Source of the DNA: Capronia americana
Taxonomy: Eukaryota; Ascomycota; Eurotiomycetes; Chaetothyriales; Herpotrichiellaceae
Length of the DNA: 64,000 nt
Direction of reading: 5' to 3'
NCBI GenBank assembly: GCA_016110215.1
Contig: JADWQD010000004.1
Span: forward strand, 2,914,001 to 2,978,000
Position 1 is the first letter of the stretch; the number at the start of each line of letters is the position of its first letter. The notes under the pieces are model-generated. The model was not told where the DNA came from, made no database searches, and saw nothing but the letters and a program-made list of their open reading frames with translations. Positions 53,954 to 64,000 of this stretch are shown piece after piece. The position numbers and the translations under genes were made by a program.

Positions 53954-54944
53954 TTACAGGTCAACACCTCCCTCGACCTCGACGCCTTGGATCTCGCCCT
54001 TTCTGAACTTGTTGGCCATCTCCTCAAAGGTGCACCATTCGACGCCTTCGTGCTGATTGATCCATTCGATGAGCCGCTCATGCAGGAGCGTGATTTGGGG
54101 CTTACCACTGACTTGGGGGTGGATGCTGATTGGGAACACAAAGTGCTCGTACTCCCGGTAGCAGAAGTCGAATTGCTCCTGCCAGAACCGCTCAATATGA
54201 TGTGGGTCGACGAAGCCAGAAGATCCCGGCCCTCGCTGTGGCTGGAATGCGGGCCAATCGTCGACGTGCCAGTTTGCTGGGATCTCCACGAGCGACGACG
54301 GCCGGAGTGATGACATGGGACTCATCCACTCGCCGGCCGCGAGGTTCTGGTAGTCCGTCTCCTTCCACACCTGCGGTGGGTATGGCAGATAGTACAGCTG
54401 CGAGTCGTGATGCATGAATGAGTGGTCATACTCGATTCCATTCTCCTCCAATAGGCTGACCGTGCTAGGCGACGGAGTCCACGCTGGTGCGGTGAAACCT
54501 CGAGGCTTCTTACCCGTGAAGTCCGTGATGACCTGGATCGACTTCTGCAGGACGTCCCGCTCTTGCTGCGTCGAGAGCTGGGACACGAATTCGTGCGTGT
54601 AGCCATGAAGTCCGCTGGAGCCGGATGCATGATATCAGCAGCTCACTCCATACATCGATTGTGGGATCAACTTAAACAAAAGCGGTGACCAACATTTCGT
54701 GTCCAGCATCCCGTACCTTGGCCATCTGTTTCGGGAACGACTCGATCGAATGGCCCGGGATGAACCACGTCGCTTTGATTTGGTATTTGTCGAAAAGTTT
54801 CAGTAACCGGTCTGTCCCTACGGTAGCACCAAAGATACCACGGGAAATGTTAGTGAGGTCGGCTTTCTGGCCCGTCTGCGTGTTGATCCAGCCGCTGACG
54901 GCGTCAACATCGATGCCATATCCAACCAAGACCTTTTTTACCAT
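53954..54944 (-). CDS. Polysaccharide deacetylase family protein (PuuE/HpPgdA-type)
   Basis: Two exons on the minus strand, 54944-54694 and 54614-53954, with a 79-nt intron, give 303 aa. The start MVKKVLVGYGIDVDAVSGWI contains the metal-binding Asp of the NodB fold. The splice joins AGHE-IGLHGYTHEF, supplying the H-x3-H zinc ligands. Later motifs are RGFTAPAWTPSPSTVSLLEE, FMHHDSQLYYLPYP, EIPANWHVDDWP and FPISIHPQVSGKPQ. This is the cytosolic PuuE-like branch, which includes peptidoglycan deacetylase of Helicobacter and allantoinase-like enzymes, rather than secreted chitin deacetylase; no signal peptide is present. Hydrolysis of an amide or N-acetyl group is expected; the substrate is not predictable. 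Donor GTTGGT is atypical but forced by phase. Divergent from the HemK-type gene. Confidence 0.88.
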
Positions 54945-55301
54945 GGTTGCGAGCGCCGAAGTAGGACTGGAGTATCGTTCAACGGGTGTCCAAAGACCAA
55001 GCCCGGGAATGCTGGGAGAAGCCCACCTATCTCCCTATATACCGCAAACATATCCATGTGAGGGGATCAACCATACTATCGAGGTTATTGCGCTGATAGA
55101 GACGGAGATGGTCGACGCGCCCTTGGAGAGGCCGAAATCAAGTCTCCAACTCAAAATTCCAGTTCGTCAGACGGTCATTGAGCAGCTTCAGATCATCCGA
55201 AACCGGCTGTCAGACAGCGGATTCTTCATCTACCCTTTTTCACTCTTGCAACAGCTTGTCTCCGCGATCTGCTAACTGAGGCCTCGGGCGCCATGTAGCA
55301 G
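54945..55301. promoter_or_regulatory. Short divergent promoter region
   Basis: 357 bp between the starts of the deacetylase (minus) and the HemK-type methyltransferase (plus). No specific element recognised. Confidence 0.4.
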
Positions 55302-57422
55302 ATGCCACGTCTTGCTCCAGCCTTGATCCGCCAGGCCAGGTCAGAAAACCCGCTCCTGACTCCCCTCCTGCAAGTATGTCGCGACCTCCCATCCGCTCGC
55401 AACGAGCTGCGCTGGCTCCGAGAGCACGCCTACGATGCCGTCAATGCGAAGAGACATTCCAGCCAAGGACCGGCTACGCCCTATGCAGATCTAGGAGTCG
55501 AGACACCCCAAGAGATGGGCTGGCCTGGTACCGTGGGGGGAGAACGGCGGCAGTCAAAAGCTGAAGACCGCATTGGACCTACAGAGACGATTGAGCAGAG
55601 CTCTGGTGTCGTCCGCAGGCTCAGGGCCCGGAGGCGAATGACGCCTTTGATCAGACAACTTCAGACGGACTGGAAACCTCGGATCAAATACCATCGAGTC
55701 TACATCCCAACCGACACAAATGCCACCACGAAAATTCAAGCACAGGGCGGCCGGGCAGGTGAGATGTCTAGCACCATGAAGGCTGAGATGCCAAAACATA
55801 GACACAACGGTCGAAGGATTAGATACCCAAAACGGGTAGATGCTCCAGGGAAGTCCAGCCCACGGTCATTCACAATCAAGACGTGGTCTCAAGACGCAAG
55901 GCGCCAAGTGAGGCTACACGCCGAAACTGGGGAGGTCCTCCCAACGGGTGACTCTGCCAGCAGTGTGAAGGCCCAGGCCCAGGCTCAGGCTCAAGCTCAG
56001 AAGCTGCTGGCCCACAATGTCGACAGGAGATCCAAGGGCGTGCCTCTGCAATACATCATCGGAAACCAACCGTTCGGGACACTCGACATACTGTGCCAGC
56101 GTGGCGTGTTGATACCGAGACCCGAGACTGAGATGTATACCGAAAAGGTGGCAAAGCTGTTGTTACCGGCCCTCGCTGCTACCCAGCGCTCGGATGTGCC
56201 GGGGTGGCAGGGACACAATAAGATTCGCATCTTGGATCTCTGTACCGGAACTGGATGTATCGCACTCCTACTACATTCGATCCTGAAGCCAATTGATGCA
56301 GACAAGCCAAAGCTGCCTCCTGGACTAGATATCGAGATAGTCGGTGTCGACTTCAATCCCCGCGCTGTTGAATTGGCACGGAGGAATCTACACCACAATA
56401 TCTCGCAGAAGCTTCTCCACCCTGATGCAATTCACTCTGTGTCTTTCCAGCAGGTCGATGTTCTGGCTTTGGGCAAGAAGCTGCTCAACTGCGACAAGTC
56501 AGAGGACGAACTGCGGAGGATCGTGAACGCTGTTGCAGCCGGCGTAGCCGAGGGGGACATCAGTCCTTCTGTCTCCAGCGCCCCTTGGGACATGGTCATC
56601 GCAAACCCTCCTTACATTGGGCCAAAGGACTATGAGCTGGGCGGGAAGACCGAGCCGAGCGTGCGTGACTACGAACCCAAAGAAGCACTCGTGCCCGTAG
56701 CTGACGGATACTTCGTATCCCCTGCAATTATACAAGCCGACCTGTTCTACCAGCCACTCATTCGCATTGCGCAGGCAGTCAACGCGCAACTTCTTGTCAT
56801 GGAGGTCGGTGATTCCAGCCAAGCATCTCGGGTTGGTAAGCTGGTCGTCAGCAAGGCCTTGACGGGACAGTCGAGATCAAGTAACTACCCCGAGGTATTC
56901 TCCTCGTGGGAAGGGGACGGACTACAACTTGAAGCATGGAGAGATGACGAGGCCGTGCGAGTCCTCCCCACTCAAGCACACTCCGCCTTTGCAAACGACT
57001 TCACAGAAAATACGGACCCAGAAGTTTCAGACCGTGCTATCGTCATCTGGTCCGGACGGCTGGCCGATTGGCGTCGGCGCACCCTTCCCGCTCCGGCGTC
57101 CAATCGCCCCGGTCCAGCAACAGAGGAGGCCAAAGCAAAGTTGAGGCAGACGAAAGAAGAAGCGGCCAAAAGCCGGAAGGCAATGAAAACGACGAGGCGG
57201 AAGCCCGCGGGCCACAAAGACGTCGCCGCGTCTCCCGAGCCTCAGGCCCAGTCCTCGGCGCAGGAGGAATTCCTGGCCCGGATCTGGGAGAAAAGACAGC
57301 AGAAAGCACGCGGGGTCAAGGTGCGGTGGACGCCGAGCCAGAAAAGGGCACTCAGGGTCATTGAGTGGAGAGAAGGCAGGAGTAGGAAGCAGGCCGAGCT
57401 TGCAGGGGAGTCGACGGAATGA
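55302..57422 (+). CDS. HemK/PrmC-type release-factor glutamine methyltransferase with large insertion and C-terminal extension
   Basis: Single uninterrupted frame of 706 aa from ATG 55302. HemK/Mtq1 enzymes N5-methylate the glutamine of the GGQ motif in translation release factors, in mitochondria for the fungal homologue. Residues 1-45 (LLQVCRDLPSARNELRWLRE) match the helical N-terminal domain. The catalytic part begins at RRSKGVPLQYIIGNQPFGTL (from about residue 244), then LIPRPETEMY, the SAM loop LDLCTGTGCIALLL and the active-site NPPYI. Between them is an extra ~185-residue, basic, low-complexity insert ending in an (AQ)5 run. After the methyltransferase fold (about residue 600) comes a ~110-residue Lys/Arg/Glu-rich tail. 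The insert has no stop codon in over 550 nt, so it is probably translated rather than an intron. Unusually long for the family. Confidence 0.85.
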   Translation: MPRLAPALIRQARSENPLLTPLLQVCRDLPSARNELRWLREHAYDAVNAKRHSSQGPATPYADLGVETPQEMGWPGTVGGERRQSKAEDRIGPTETIEQSSGVVRRLRARRRMTPLIRQLQTDWKPRIKYHRVYIPTDTNATTKIQAQGGRAGEMSSTMKAEMPKHRHNGRRIRYPKRVDAPGKSSPRSFTIKTWSQDARRQVRLHAETGEVLPTGDSASSVKAQAQAQAQAQKLLAHNVDRRSKGVPLQYIIGNQPFGTLDILCQRGVLIPRPETEMYTEKVAKLLLPALAATQRSDVPGWQGHNKIRILDLCTGTGCIALLLHSILKPIDADKPKLPPGLDIEIVGVDFNPRAVELARRNLHHNISQKLLHPDAIHSVSFQQVDVLALGKKLLNCDKSEDELRRIVNAVAAGVAEGDISPSVSSAPWDMVIANPPYIGPKDYELGGKTEPSVRDYEPKEALVPVADGYFVSPAIIQADLFYQPLIRIAQAVNAQLLVMEVGDSSQASRVGKLVVSKALTGQSRSSNYPEVFSSWEGDGLQLEAWRDDEAVRVLPTQAHSAFANDFTENTDPEVSDRAIVIWSGRLADWRRRTLPAPASNRPGPATEEAKAKLRQTKEEAAKSRKAMKTTRRKPAGHKDVAASPEPQAQSSAQEEFLARIWEKRQQKARGVKVRWTPSQKRALRVIEWREGRSRKQAELAGESTE
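55971..56000 (+). repeat. Hexanucleotide tandem coding for (Ala-Gln)5
   Basis: Five 6-nt units (gcccag, gcccag, gctcag, gctcaa, gctcag) within the HemK-type gene, at the end of the insertion. Third-position differences show it is not a very recent expansion. Confidence 0.85.
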
Positions 57423-58218
57423 TACTGCAGAAGGCGCTTTTGAGCCGTGCAGATGAGGACGATAGCCGGCTCAGGTGTACTTAATGTACGATATAGATTA
57501 GCCGAGGGCATCTACTGTATCATACGGTGAAAATGGGAAAGAAAGCACCATTGACTTAATATGTCATGAGCGAAATGTGATCCACGATACCGAGTACTGT
57601 GGTCGATGGCGGACTGTCTGCAGGATACCTACACAGGGACTCCGAACGGCGTAACACATTGTATATACGTATAACGTTATACTCGCGCTCTCGCTCTCAC
57701 TGCGCGTAAGGAGCCAAACATGCAAGCCGCCCTTCCAAACACTTTTGTACTGCCTCCTGCACGTATATACGAGAATCCGGCCATGCCTTGCGTAGTCGCG
57801 CTCCGACTCGCCTGGCATTCTACCGCAGCTTCCAATCCCCAATAACTTCATATGTATGTTCAAGCACCCCCTTCCCAACCGCCGAGTCCGAAAACCAAAC
57901 TCCTGACGCATATGCGGAAAGAAGCAAAACGCTGCGCTGAGATATCATCAGTTCGTCGGTAGTGACTGTGCCGGCCCACGCAGTAGACCAACCCCTCCCT
58001 GCCGCCCGCCCGTCTTGCTAATGTCATACGCCTTCCACACGCCGTCGCCGCCATGCCAATTTGCGAGTTCGTGATCCAGCGTCTCGGTATTCGCTCAAAA
58101 AACCCTTCCAACCAACGTATAATCAATCGCTCAGATGACCGCCCGATTTCAAAATGCAAGAGCTCGTGGTAGGGAGGGGCTGTGTCGCAGAATGCCTCCT
58201 CTTAGAATGGACTCCTTC
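57423..58218. other. Convergent 3' intergenic region
   Basis: Nearly 800 bp between the ends of the HemK-type and LaeA-like genes. Short frames only; nothing recognised. Confidence 0.5.
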
Positions 58219-59430
58219 CTAGTGACCACCAGGCTTCCTCGCGTAAACCACATTCATCCGATGAATGGCGTGAACCCTTGGATCCCGTATCTCGGCCCGC
58301 ACCCTGGCGCACAGAACCCTAACCTCGTCGGCCGTCCATCCCAGCACGCTGGTCAGCAGTCGTAACGTCCAGTTCTCCAATCCTGTCTCATAATGCGCTC
58401 TGCACCATGAGCCCAATTCCTTCAGGTCCGGATCTTTTGCCCAGGGCCCCACAGGCCACTTATACCGCTGCTCGGTCACGGCCTCGAAGCCAGCCCGGAT
58501 CATATGTCCTCTCATCGACTCGAGTACTTGCAACTCGCGGTTGAGTTTGGCGTGGCATTCAGGGCCCACCAGATTCCACGCCACGATCCCACCGTCTGGC
58601 GGGATACTGTTGTCATCGGTGGTGAGTTGCGCAGAGTACTCGGCCTGTTCTAGCCAGCCGCCAGGTTTCAAGCAGCGCATGCACTGTTGGTACAAGGCGG
58701 GCCAGTCTTCAATCGTGCCGTGCAGGCCGCGGATGTGGATCAGGTCGAAAGTGTTGGGCTCGAACGTCCATTCGGATTCCATGTCGTCGATCTCGAAGCG
58801 TACGTTCGGGGGAACCCAGGTGGGTTGTATGGGGGAGAGGTCTGTGCCGGTAACGATGGCGGAGGGGTACATATCGGCAACTTCTATCACCCAGAGTCCG
58901 GTGCCGGTGCCGAGGTCGAGGATCTGTGACGGGTCGGGGCCGACGGGCGCGAGGAAGAGGCGGTTTTGGAGCGTTTTAAGGTAGAGGTTGTGGCCGATGT
59001 CATGATGTTGCATGGCTTCTTCGTCATTGGCGCCCCTGCGATCGCCTGGTCAGTCCTTTCTCTTGTTGCGCAACCGACAAGTTGGGGACAAGCGCACCAG
59101 TATTTCCCATCTTTGAAGGCATGGTATGTCCGGCCATTTTCAACACGATAGTCTCTGATCCACGACGATATCGAGGTTGTTTCCGTCGAGCTGAGCAGCG
59201 CAGGGTCAGATAGAGTCAACAACGGCACTCGATTCTGACACTCACGCGTCGTCACCGTATGCTGAGTCGTCGTCTGCAATACCCTATCATAGCGTCTGTA
59301 GTCAGGAACAAGTCCGTCGGGGGAAACCCCGGGAGGGATCTCCAATTGCATTTTGGCTTACAGGATCGGCAGTGATGCGACTGGAGCGTTCACTCTGGGT
59401 GTCTTCGATATCGTCTCCTTCGGGACACAT
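58219..59430 (-). CDS. LaeA-like SAM-dependent methyltransferase
   Basis: Four exons on the minus strand, 59430-59362, 59283-59246, 59190-59098 and 59035-58219, give 338 aa. The spliced leader reads ADDDSAYGDDASTETTSISS then WIRDYRVENGRTYHAFKDGK and KYWGANDEEAMQHHDIGHN, the standard opening of fungal LaeA/UMTA-type proteins. The class I methyltransferase core follows: QILDLGTGTGLWVIEVADMY (SAM loop), GTDLSPIQPTWVPPNV, FDLIHIRGLHGTIEDW and CLKPGGWLEQAEYSA. LaeA itself is a nuclear regulator of secondary metabolism; most paralogues are uncharacterised and this is likely one of them, since no biosynthetic cluster is nearby. The acceptor of intron 1 (tgatag) was chosen by phase over a nearby ttgcag. 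Confidence 0.88.
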
Positions 59431-60388
59431 TGCGAGCTTCAGTGGCTCCCTGGGCAACACAGGGTTGTGTTGCCTGCCGGAGTATAGGTAATGTCGTGGA
59501 AGGTGGGCGGTATGACAAGGACGAAGCCAACGGCGACGCAGCGAGTGTTTGCTGGCGTATAGCTCGGATAGCAACCTTGCTAATCGGCTACTTCTCAGGC
59601 AGAAAGTACATAAAGCAAGGGACCCGCCAACTAACGCTCTGGCCTTTGGCCGAAACCAGGATTGTGAGCGTAATTTCGTGCTTACTTCATGCCGAAGGTC
59701 CCCAGGTAGACAGAGCTGCGAATGTTGGACGATGATCGGGCCGAACCGTCCTCTATTATTGGGAAACAGCGGTGGTCAGCATGCTAGGCCTTGCAGTAGA
59801 GTTTCCTCGTTCGAGGAACGATAAAGAAGGAGGGACGACCAGGCAGGATGTAGGAGATTTTAATCAGCTCATGCTGGAAGTTAGCAGAGTCGACCTTGGG
59901 GATGTTGCGGGGCACCCTGTTGGGTTCCGACGAGACCTGGTCCGTCCTCTGTAAACTTCCACAATCCCGGCCAGAGAATGGTGGAAGCATCTTCGTGTAG
60001 TGGCTAGTGCGTGAAAGTGCCTCCTTTTCAGTTGCGTCGCTCCCGATAAAGTTTTGAAACGTGTCTAGTCAGTCCTGAATTCGCATCAATTCGTCCTAGG
60101 AGTGGTGCCCACAAGCTCGCTAGCTGGACGGTCTTTCGGGGCACGGTACAGCCTCCCCAAGCGTCGAGCCCACATTGGGGCCTCGGCACGTGTTGTGACG
60201 TGTCAAAGCCTCGGGGGACATAGGAACTCTCGAGGCTAGAGAATTATTCGAACAATTCGAGACGCTTGTCCGTTGATCGGTCGATTCAGGTGAGCCGCCA
60301 GCTCAGTGGAGAGGAAAGCTAGCCCCGGGAGCGGATGTCTAGCCTTGCCTGAACGACGAATTGTAACTGCCGAGGTCTTCCTCAGCTC
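59431..60388. other. Intergenic region, no gene seen
   Basis: Promoter side of the LaeA-like gene and 3' side of the hydrolase gene. Short unrelated frames; one CACGTG at about 60187. Confidence 0.5.
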
Positions 60389-61620
60389 CTACGCAAAGAC
60401 GAAACGAGCTCCATCGACAGCTTTGTCCATCATCTCGTGCGCGACGGCCAGACTTGGGAAGGCGTGAAAATAGTGCGGAAGGCCTTCGTAATGGTCGAGC
60501 CTGCTTCTGACACCGCTCTGTCTGAGTCGGAGATCCAAGACTTTCCCATCGTCTCGGAAGCAGTCCTTCTCTGCGGTGACAATGTAACAAGCAGGAAACC
60601 TGGAGAGATCATCCGCTAGCCCTATGAGATGTCGCGGGCTGTTGAAGTCGATATCGTAATGAGCTGGGCAGCAGTCACGTCAGTTAAGGTTGCATGCGTG
60701 AGTCGATGGATGGCCTACACCAGATGAATTTGGCGAGCTCGAGCCCAAAGACTGGAGTGCCGGCATGTCCGTTCTCCTCCCAAGCTGTGTACATGTGCTT
60801 GTACTCGCCATCGTACTTCCAGGACAGGGTTACAGCAAAGAGGAGGACGCAACCGGTTATGGAGGTGTAGTCGCCCTCGGACATGAAGCGGTATGCTACT
60901 TGACCTGCGAGCATCGCCCCAGCAGAGCCACCGGAGAGAACTGTCTTGGTCGGGTCATCTCCGAGCTCCGCAGTCCTGTTGCGGCACTGCCTGTTCTCAG
61001 TATGTAACAACGAGTTGATGTGGAAGCAGGCCTACCCAAGGAACAGCATTGCTAGCAAGACTGATGATATCGTCGAGTTTGACGTTGGGTATCTTGGGAT
61101 AATTCACACTGATCACCAGACAGGGCACCTTGGCTGCGAATATGCGACAATGAGCATCCTCGGTGTCGAGATTGCCAGCAATGTAGCCCCCGCCCGGATA
61201 ATAGATCATAAGCGGCAGAGGTTTGTCAGATGCAGGCTTGTATATCCGAACGTCGAGCTCTCCAGTCCGACTATCCGTCTTTTCGTCCCCTGTTGATGGG
61301 ATCAACGAAAGTCGAGGAGGGCAAAATGCGCGAGGTGACTAAACGTACAGACTCTCAGATCTTCAGGCAGCTGGGGCCATTGTTTCGCAAACGCAGCAAA
61401 GACGGCGTCGTAGGTAGGGACATCGACGCTCCAATCGCCAGTCATGACATATCGACCACCAGAGGCGTCTTCGAGCTGGGATGTTGTCAGTGGATCGACG
61501 AAGACCAGAGATGGCGGGGTCAGGTGTAGCGGGGCCCTTCGTTCTTTTGTGTAGACTTACTGCCAGCCATTCTGGTCGATAGCCTTCACGAGGCCAGCTC
61601 TTATTAGGCTCCGCTGCCAT
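60389..61620 (-). CDS. Alpha/beta-hydrolase fold-3 esterase/lipase (HSL family)
   Basis: Five minus-strand exons, 61620-61561, 61475-61349, 61289-61036, 60986-60719 and 60663-60389, give 327 aa. The start exon encodes MAAEPNKSWPREGYRPEWLA. The oxyanion-hole block is LMIYYPGGGYIAGNLDTED (a GGG variant of HGGG), the nucleophile elbow VLSGGSAGAML (GGSAG), and the acid and histidine lie in the last exon, AEKDCFRDDG and YEGLPHYFHAF. The fold hydrolyses short-chain esters or related bonds, usually in the cytosol; no signal peptide is present. The last exon is open without any in-frame ATG, so it is easy to miss. The HG of the HGGG motif is replaced by PG, which could affect activity. Substrate unknown. 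Confidence 0.85.
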
Positions 61621-62478
61621 GGCACGCAGAACTCTGAGATAGGACCGGGTGGTGGAAATTGTCTCCAAGTGGAAGATTGACCGTTGAACGGTCCTTGATC
61701 AGAAGACGAGTGCTTAATGTGGGTGTGTGTTTTATGCTGCCGCGAGTGCGTTCCATGATTGGATAAGCGTGTCACTCTGCATGAAGGTCCTTTATGACCG
61801 AGACATGCAACTGAGGCAAGTTCTGTGTAGGCAGACCTGGGTCGCGAGGTAGATACAAGCAAATCAGAAATCGGAGGGGTTGTAACATCAGTAGCTTTCA
61901 GAGGACGCAGCAGGCAGATTCGATTCAAAGGAGCATATAATTTCTGCGGCATAAATCAAGATAGCCCTCAGCTCCGACATACATCAATAATCCGGAAATA
62001 ACACGGCAGGGATGATGAGAAAGGAACCATGGCACTGACAGTCACATCGATACCAGGCAGGCACAATCCGAAAGACTCGCACTTGTAGCACAGTTGCTCC
62101 TCTGAGAACCACGTCTCTAGAAGGCGGCTGGAGTGAATTCGTCTACAGTACGGATCATAGTCTCGATAGATGTAGGAATTCACTCCAACGTCGAACTACC
62201 GACGGCCATACCAGGAGGAGTGCTGCGTACTCTGTACAACGAGGGGAATTGTGTATAGATAGGGTACGGCTACAATACAGAGGCGGCAGGATAGTACCGC
62301 AGAAGCGACGAGCATGAGCCCATTGCGGCCCACGGCGGCCCTGCCCTAACGTACTCTCTACGGCGTACTAGACGGCACTCTGTGCAGTCGACCTCGGCTC
62401 ATCCACCTCGTCGTGCTTTGATCTCTGGTTCATCTCTCTATCGCTCCTTACCACTGGGATTCTTCTACCGACAACAAA
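61621..62478. promoter_or_regulatory. Divergent promoter region (hydrolase / PEX10)
   Basis: About 860 bp between the starts of the hydrolase (minus) and PEX10 (plus). It contains GTACTCTGTAC- and GTACTCTCTAC-like motifs near 62226 and 62350. No gene seen. Confidence 0.45.
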
Positions 62479-63639
62479 ATGACCAGCGACACTACCTCGA
62501 CCACTTCTTCACCTCCTGCCGCTCCGTCCCCGGCGTCATCTCCAATGGAGTACCCCTTCGCGACGTCCCCGGACATCCTCCGCACGCATCAGAAAGACGC
62601 ATACATCACCGGCACCATCTCAGCACAGGCCTCCACCATTCTCCGGGCTTTACTGGGTGCCCGAGTTGCGCATAGATACTCAGATGCCACGAATCAGCTC
62701 TCCGAGCTGCTTTACCTCTGCATAACGACACTCCTGGGCAACCGAACGCTGGGCGAAGAATACTGCGACGTGATTCAGATCGAGGACGACACCTCGCGGC
62801 TCGCAGGCTTGGGGAGAAGAGTCGGGTACATCGCGAGTGTGGTCTTCGCGCCTTGGATCCTGGGGAAGTCGTTACCGGCTCTGAGAAGAAGACTCCGGTC
62901 CAAACTCGAGTGGAATATCGAACACGCAAAGCAGCGACGGAAACAGCCGACACGGGCGCTCAGAGTGCAGGAATATATACTCAAACACCTCGACACGCTG
63001 ACCTCGCCTCAGCCTATCTATGCGCTAAGTCTAGCGACATTCTACTTCACAGGCGCGTACTACCACATCTCCAAACGCCTGTTCGGCCTCCGCTACGTTT
63101 TCACCAAGCAGATCAAGCCGGACGAACAACGCGTGGGATATGAGGTCCTCGGTGTGCTGCTTGTGCTGCAGATGGCGGTCCAGTCGGCGCTGCATGTCCG
63201 GGAGACATACCTCGAAGCAACGGTATCCACGACAAGCGGGGGGGAAACGAAGGAAGAAGCATCCACCTCGGCGCTTGTAGGTCCGGGCATTGAGATGCAG
63301 CTGGCGGGACCGCTCGAAACAGGTGCCACTCCTCACCAACTGCTCTCCTCGGTTCCCATACCGCAATTCCTCCCGCCCGGCCTCAGCGCCAATACTTCGA
63401 CCCCCGTCCTCGATTCGCCGCGTTATCATCTCGACGACGACGAAACCATGGCCTGGATCCCCGCCGGTCAGCAGCGTAAATGCACACTCTGCCTGGAACC
63501 ATTCCGAGATCCGAGTGTGACGACGTGTGGACATGTATTCTGCTGGACGTGCGTGCAGGATTGGGTCAAGGAGAAGGCTGAGTGTCCGTTGTGCAGGCAG
63601 AGTGTACTGAGCCAGAAGGTCCTGCCGTTGAGAGGGTAG
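62479..63639 (+). CDS. PEX10: Peroxisome biogenesis factor 10 (PEX10), RING-type E3 ligase
   Basis: Single-exon 386-aa protein from ATG 62479. PEX10 is an integral peroxisomal membrane protein which, with PEX2 and PEX12, ubiquitinates the PTS1 receptor PEX5 for recycling. After a Ser/Thr/Pro-rich start, the Pex2/Pex12-type N-terminal region begins at FATSPDILRTHQKDAYITGT and holds LTSPQPIYALSLATFYFTGA, YYHISKRLFGLRYVFTKQ and YEVLGVLLVLQMAVQSALH. The C-terminal RING finger is complete: CTLCLEPF, TTCGHVFCWTCVQDW and CPLC. Length fits fungal PEX10. It is divergent from the hydrolase gene. Confidence 0.95.
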   Translation: MTSDTTSTTSSPPAAPSPASSPMEYPFATSPDILRTHQKDAYITGTISAQASTILRALLGARVAHRYSDATNQLSELLYLCITTLLGNRTLGEEYCDVIQIEDDTSRLAGLGRRVGYIASVVFAPWILGKSLPALRRRLRSKLEWNIEHAKQRRKQPTRALRVQEYILKHLDTLTSPQPIYALSLATFYFTGAYYHISKRLFGLRYVFTKQIKPDEQRVGYEVLGVLLVLQMAVQSALHVRETYLEATVSTTSGGETKEEASTSALVGPGIEMQLAGPLETGATPHQLLSSVPIPQFLPPGLSANTSTPVLDSPRYHLDDDETMAWIPAGQQRKCTLCLEPFRDPSVTTCGHVFCWTCVQDWVKEKAECPLCRQSVLSQKVLPLRG

Positions 63640-63875
63640 AGCATAAATTGCCAAACGCCATGGGGGATGGCGATGGCGATGATGGATGATATTAGATGAT
63701 ACCCACCCCGGAAACTCCGGTCATAATGTTCTACCGTGGCGCCTTTTATGTTCCATCACATGCAAGACCAGTATGCATTCGTATTCATGTGTTCCTTTCT
63801 GCAAGCCCACTTTCACGCGGGCATCCAACAGTCCACAAAGTGGCCAATCCCCCGGCATAAGCGGTCTGGAGGCTC

Positions 63876-64000
63876 CTACGCGAGCGCCACACCCCCTTCT
63901 TTTTTTCCAACGCGAGGTGATACCACCTCGTCCTCCCCCTCATCGCTGATCAAACCTTCCAGCTCGAACTCCTCCGCGTCGCGGACCTGCTGGCTCGCTG
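63876..64000 (-). CDS. Possible C-terminus of a minus-strand gene cut by the right edge
   Basis: From the edge, a minus-strand frame runs 40 codons without a stop to TAG at 63878-63876. It contains an acidic stretch (DAEEFELEGLISDEGEDEVV) and a Gly/Lys/Ala-rich end. The charged, ordered composition looks coding and it would be convergent with PEX10, but only 125 bp are visible and I do not recognise the protein. Confidence 0.4.
   Translation of the reverse strand, partial: ASQQVRDAEEFELEGLISDEGEDEVVSPRVGKKEGGVALA

Noticed and set aside
58219..59430. True LaeA global regulator
   Set aside because: Only family-level similarity can be seen; fungal genomes hold many LaeA-like paralogues and no secondary-metabolite backbone gene is in the window.

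Overview
This window reads as a nuclear chromosome segment of a filamentous ascomycete (Pezizomycotina). Most genes are split by short introns (about 44-142 nt, GT...AG with CTAAC/CTGAC-like branch sites). The content is typical of that group: Zn2Cys6 regulators, a Ppo-type fatty-acid dioxygenase/P450 fusion, a LaeA-like methyltransferase, a fungal rhodopsin-domain membrane protein, DUF3712 and DUF2235 proteins, and PEX10. The class cannot be fixed from sequence alone; Eurotiomycetes (for example Chaetothyriales) is a guess. I see no tRNA, rRNA, CRISPR array or intact transposon.

Layout. 1-1.6 kb: 3' part of a Zn2Cys6-type regulator cut by the window edge. 1.8-4.7 kb: a divergent pair of sterol-type genes, a 3beta-HSD/ERG26-like dehydrogenase and an ERG2 C-8 sterol isomerase, followed tail-to-tail by a GNAT acetyltransferase. 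6.5-9.9 kb: a secreted endonuclease/exonuclease/phosphatase-family enzyme and a DUF3712 membrane-anchored protein. 11-18 kb: a copper-radical-oxidase-like protein with no secretion signal and a long C-terminal extension, a conserved protein of unknown function, and a MORN-repeat protein.

19.1-27.0 kb is the most interesting block: a secreted nucleoside hydrolase, a Zn2Cys6 regulator, an adenine/adenosine-deaminase-family enzyme and an NCS1 purine-cytosine permease lie side by side. Together they could release bases outside the cell, import them and deaminate them under a local regulator. The deaminase/permease divergent promoter holds a perfect TCGG-N6-CCGA element, the consensus known for the Aspergillus purine regulator UaY, and a one-mismatch copy lies upstream of the nucleoside hydrolase.

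27.5-32.6 kb: a DUF6914-like protein, a class III CoA-transferase and an eight-exon DUF2235 hydrolase that I assembled from separate exons. 34.4-38.2 kb: the Ppo oxygenase. 39.4-49.9 kb: two multi-pass membrane proteins (one unknown, one TMEM198/DUF4203-like with a huge tail), a rhodopsin-domain protein and a peptidyl-tRNA hydrolase. 49.9-54.0 kb is a 4-kb stretch with no convincing gene between convergent 3' ends. 54.0-64 kb: a polysaccharide deacetylase, a HemK/PrmC-type methyltransferase with a large insertion, a LaeA-like methyltransferase, an HSL-type alpha/beta hydrolase, PEX10 and the tail of one more gene at the right edge.

Exon models were built by eye from splice signals, reading phase and family motifs. 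In every multi-exon model the exon lengths sum to a multiple of three, but no transcript evidence was available.
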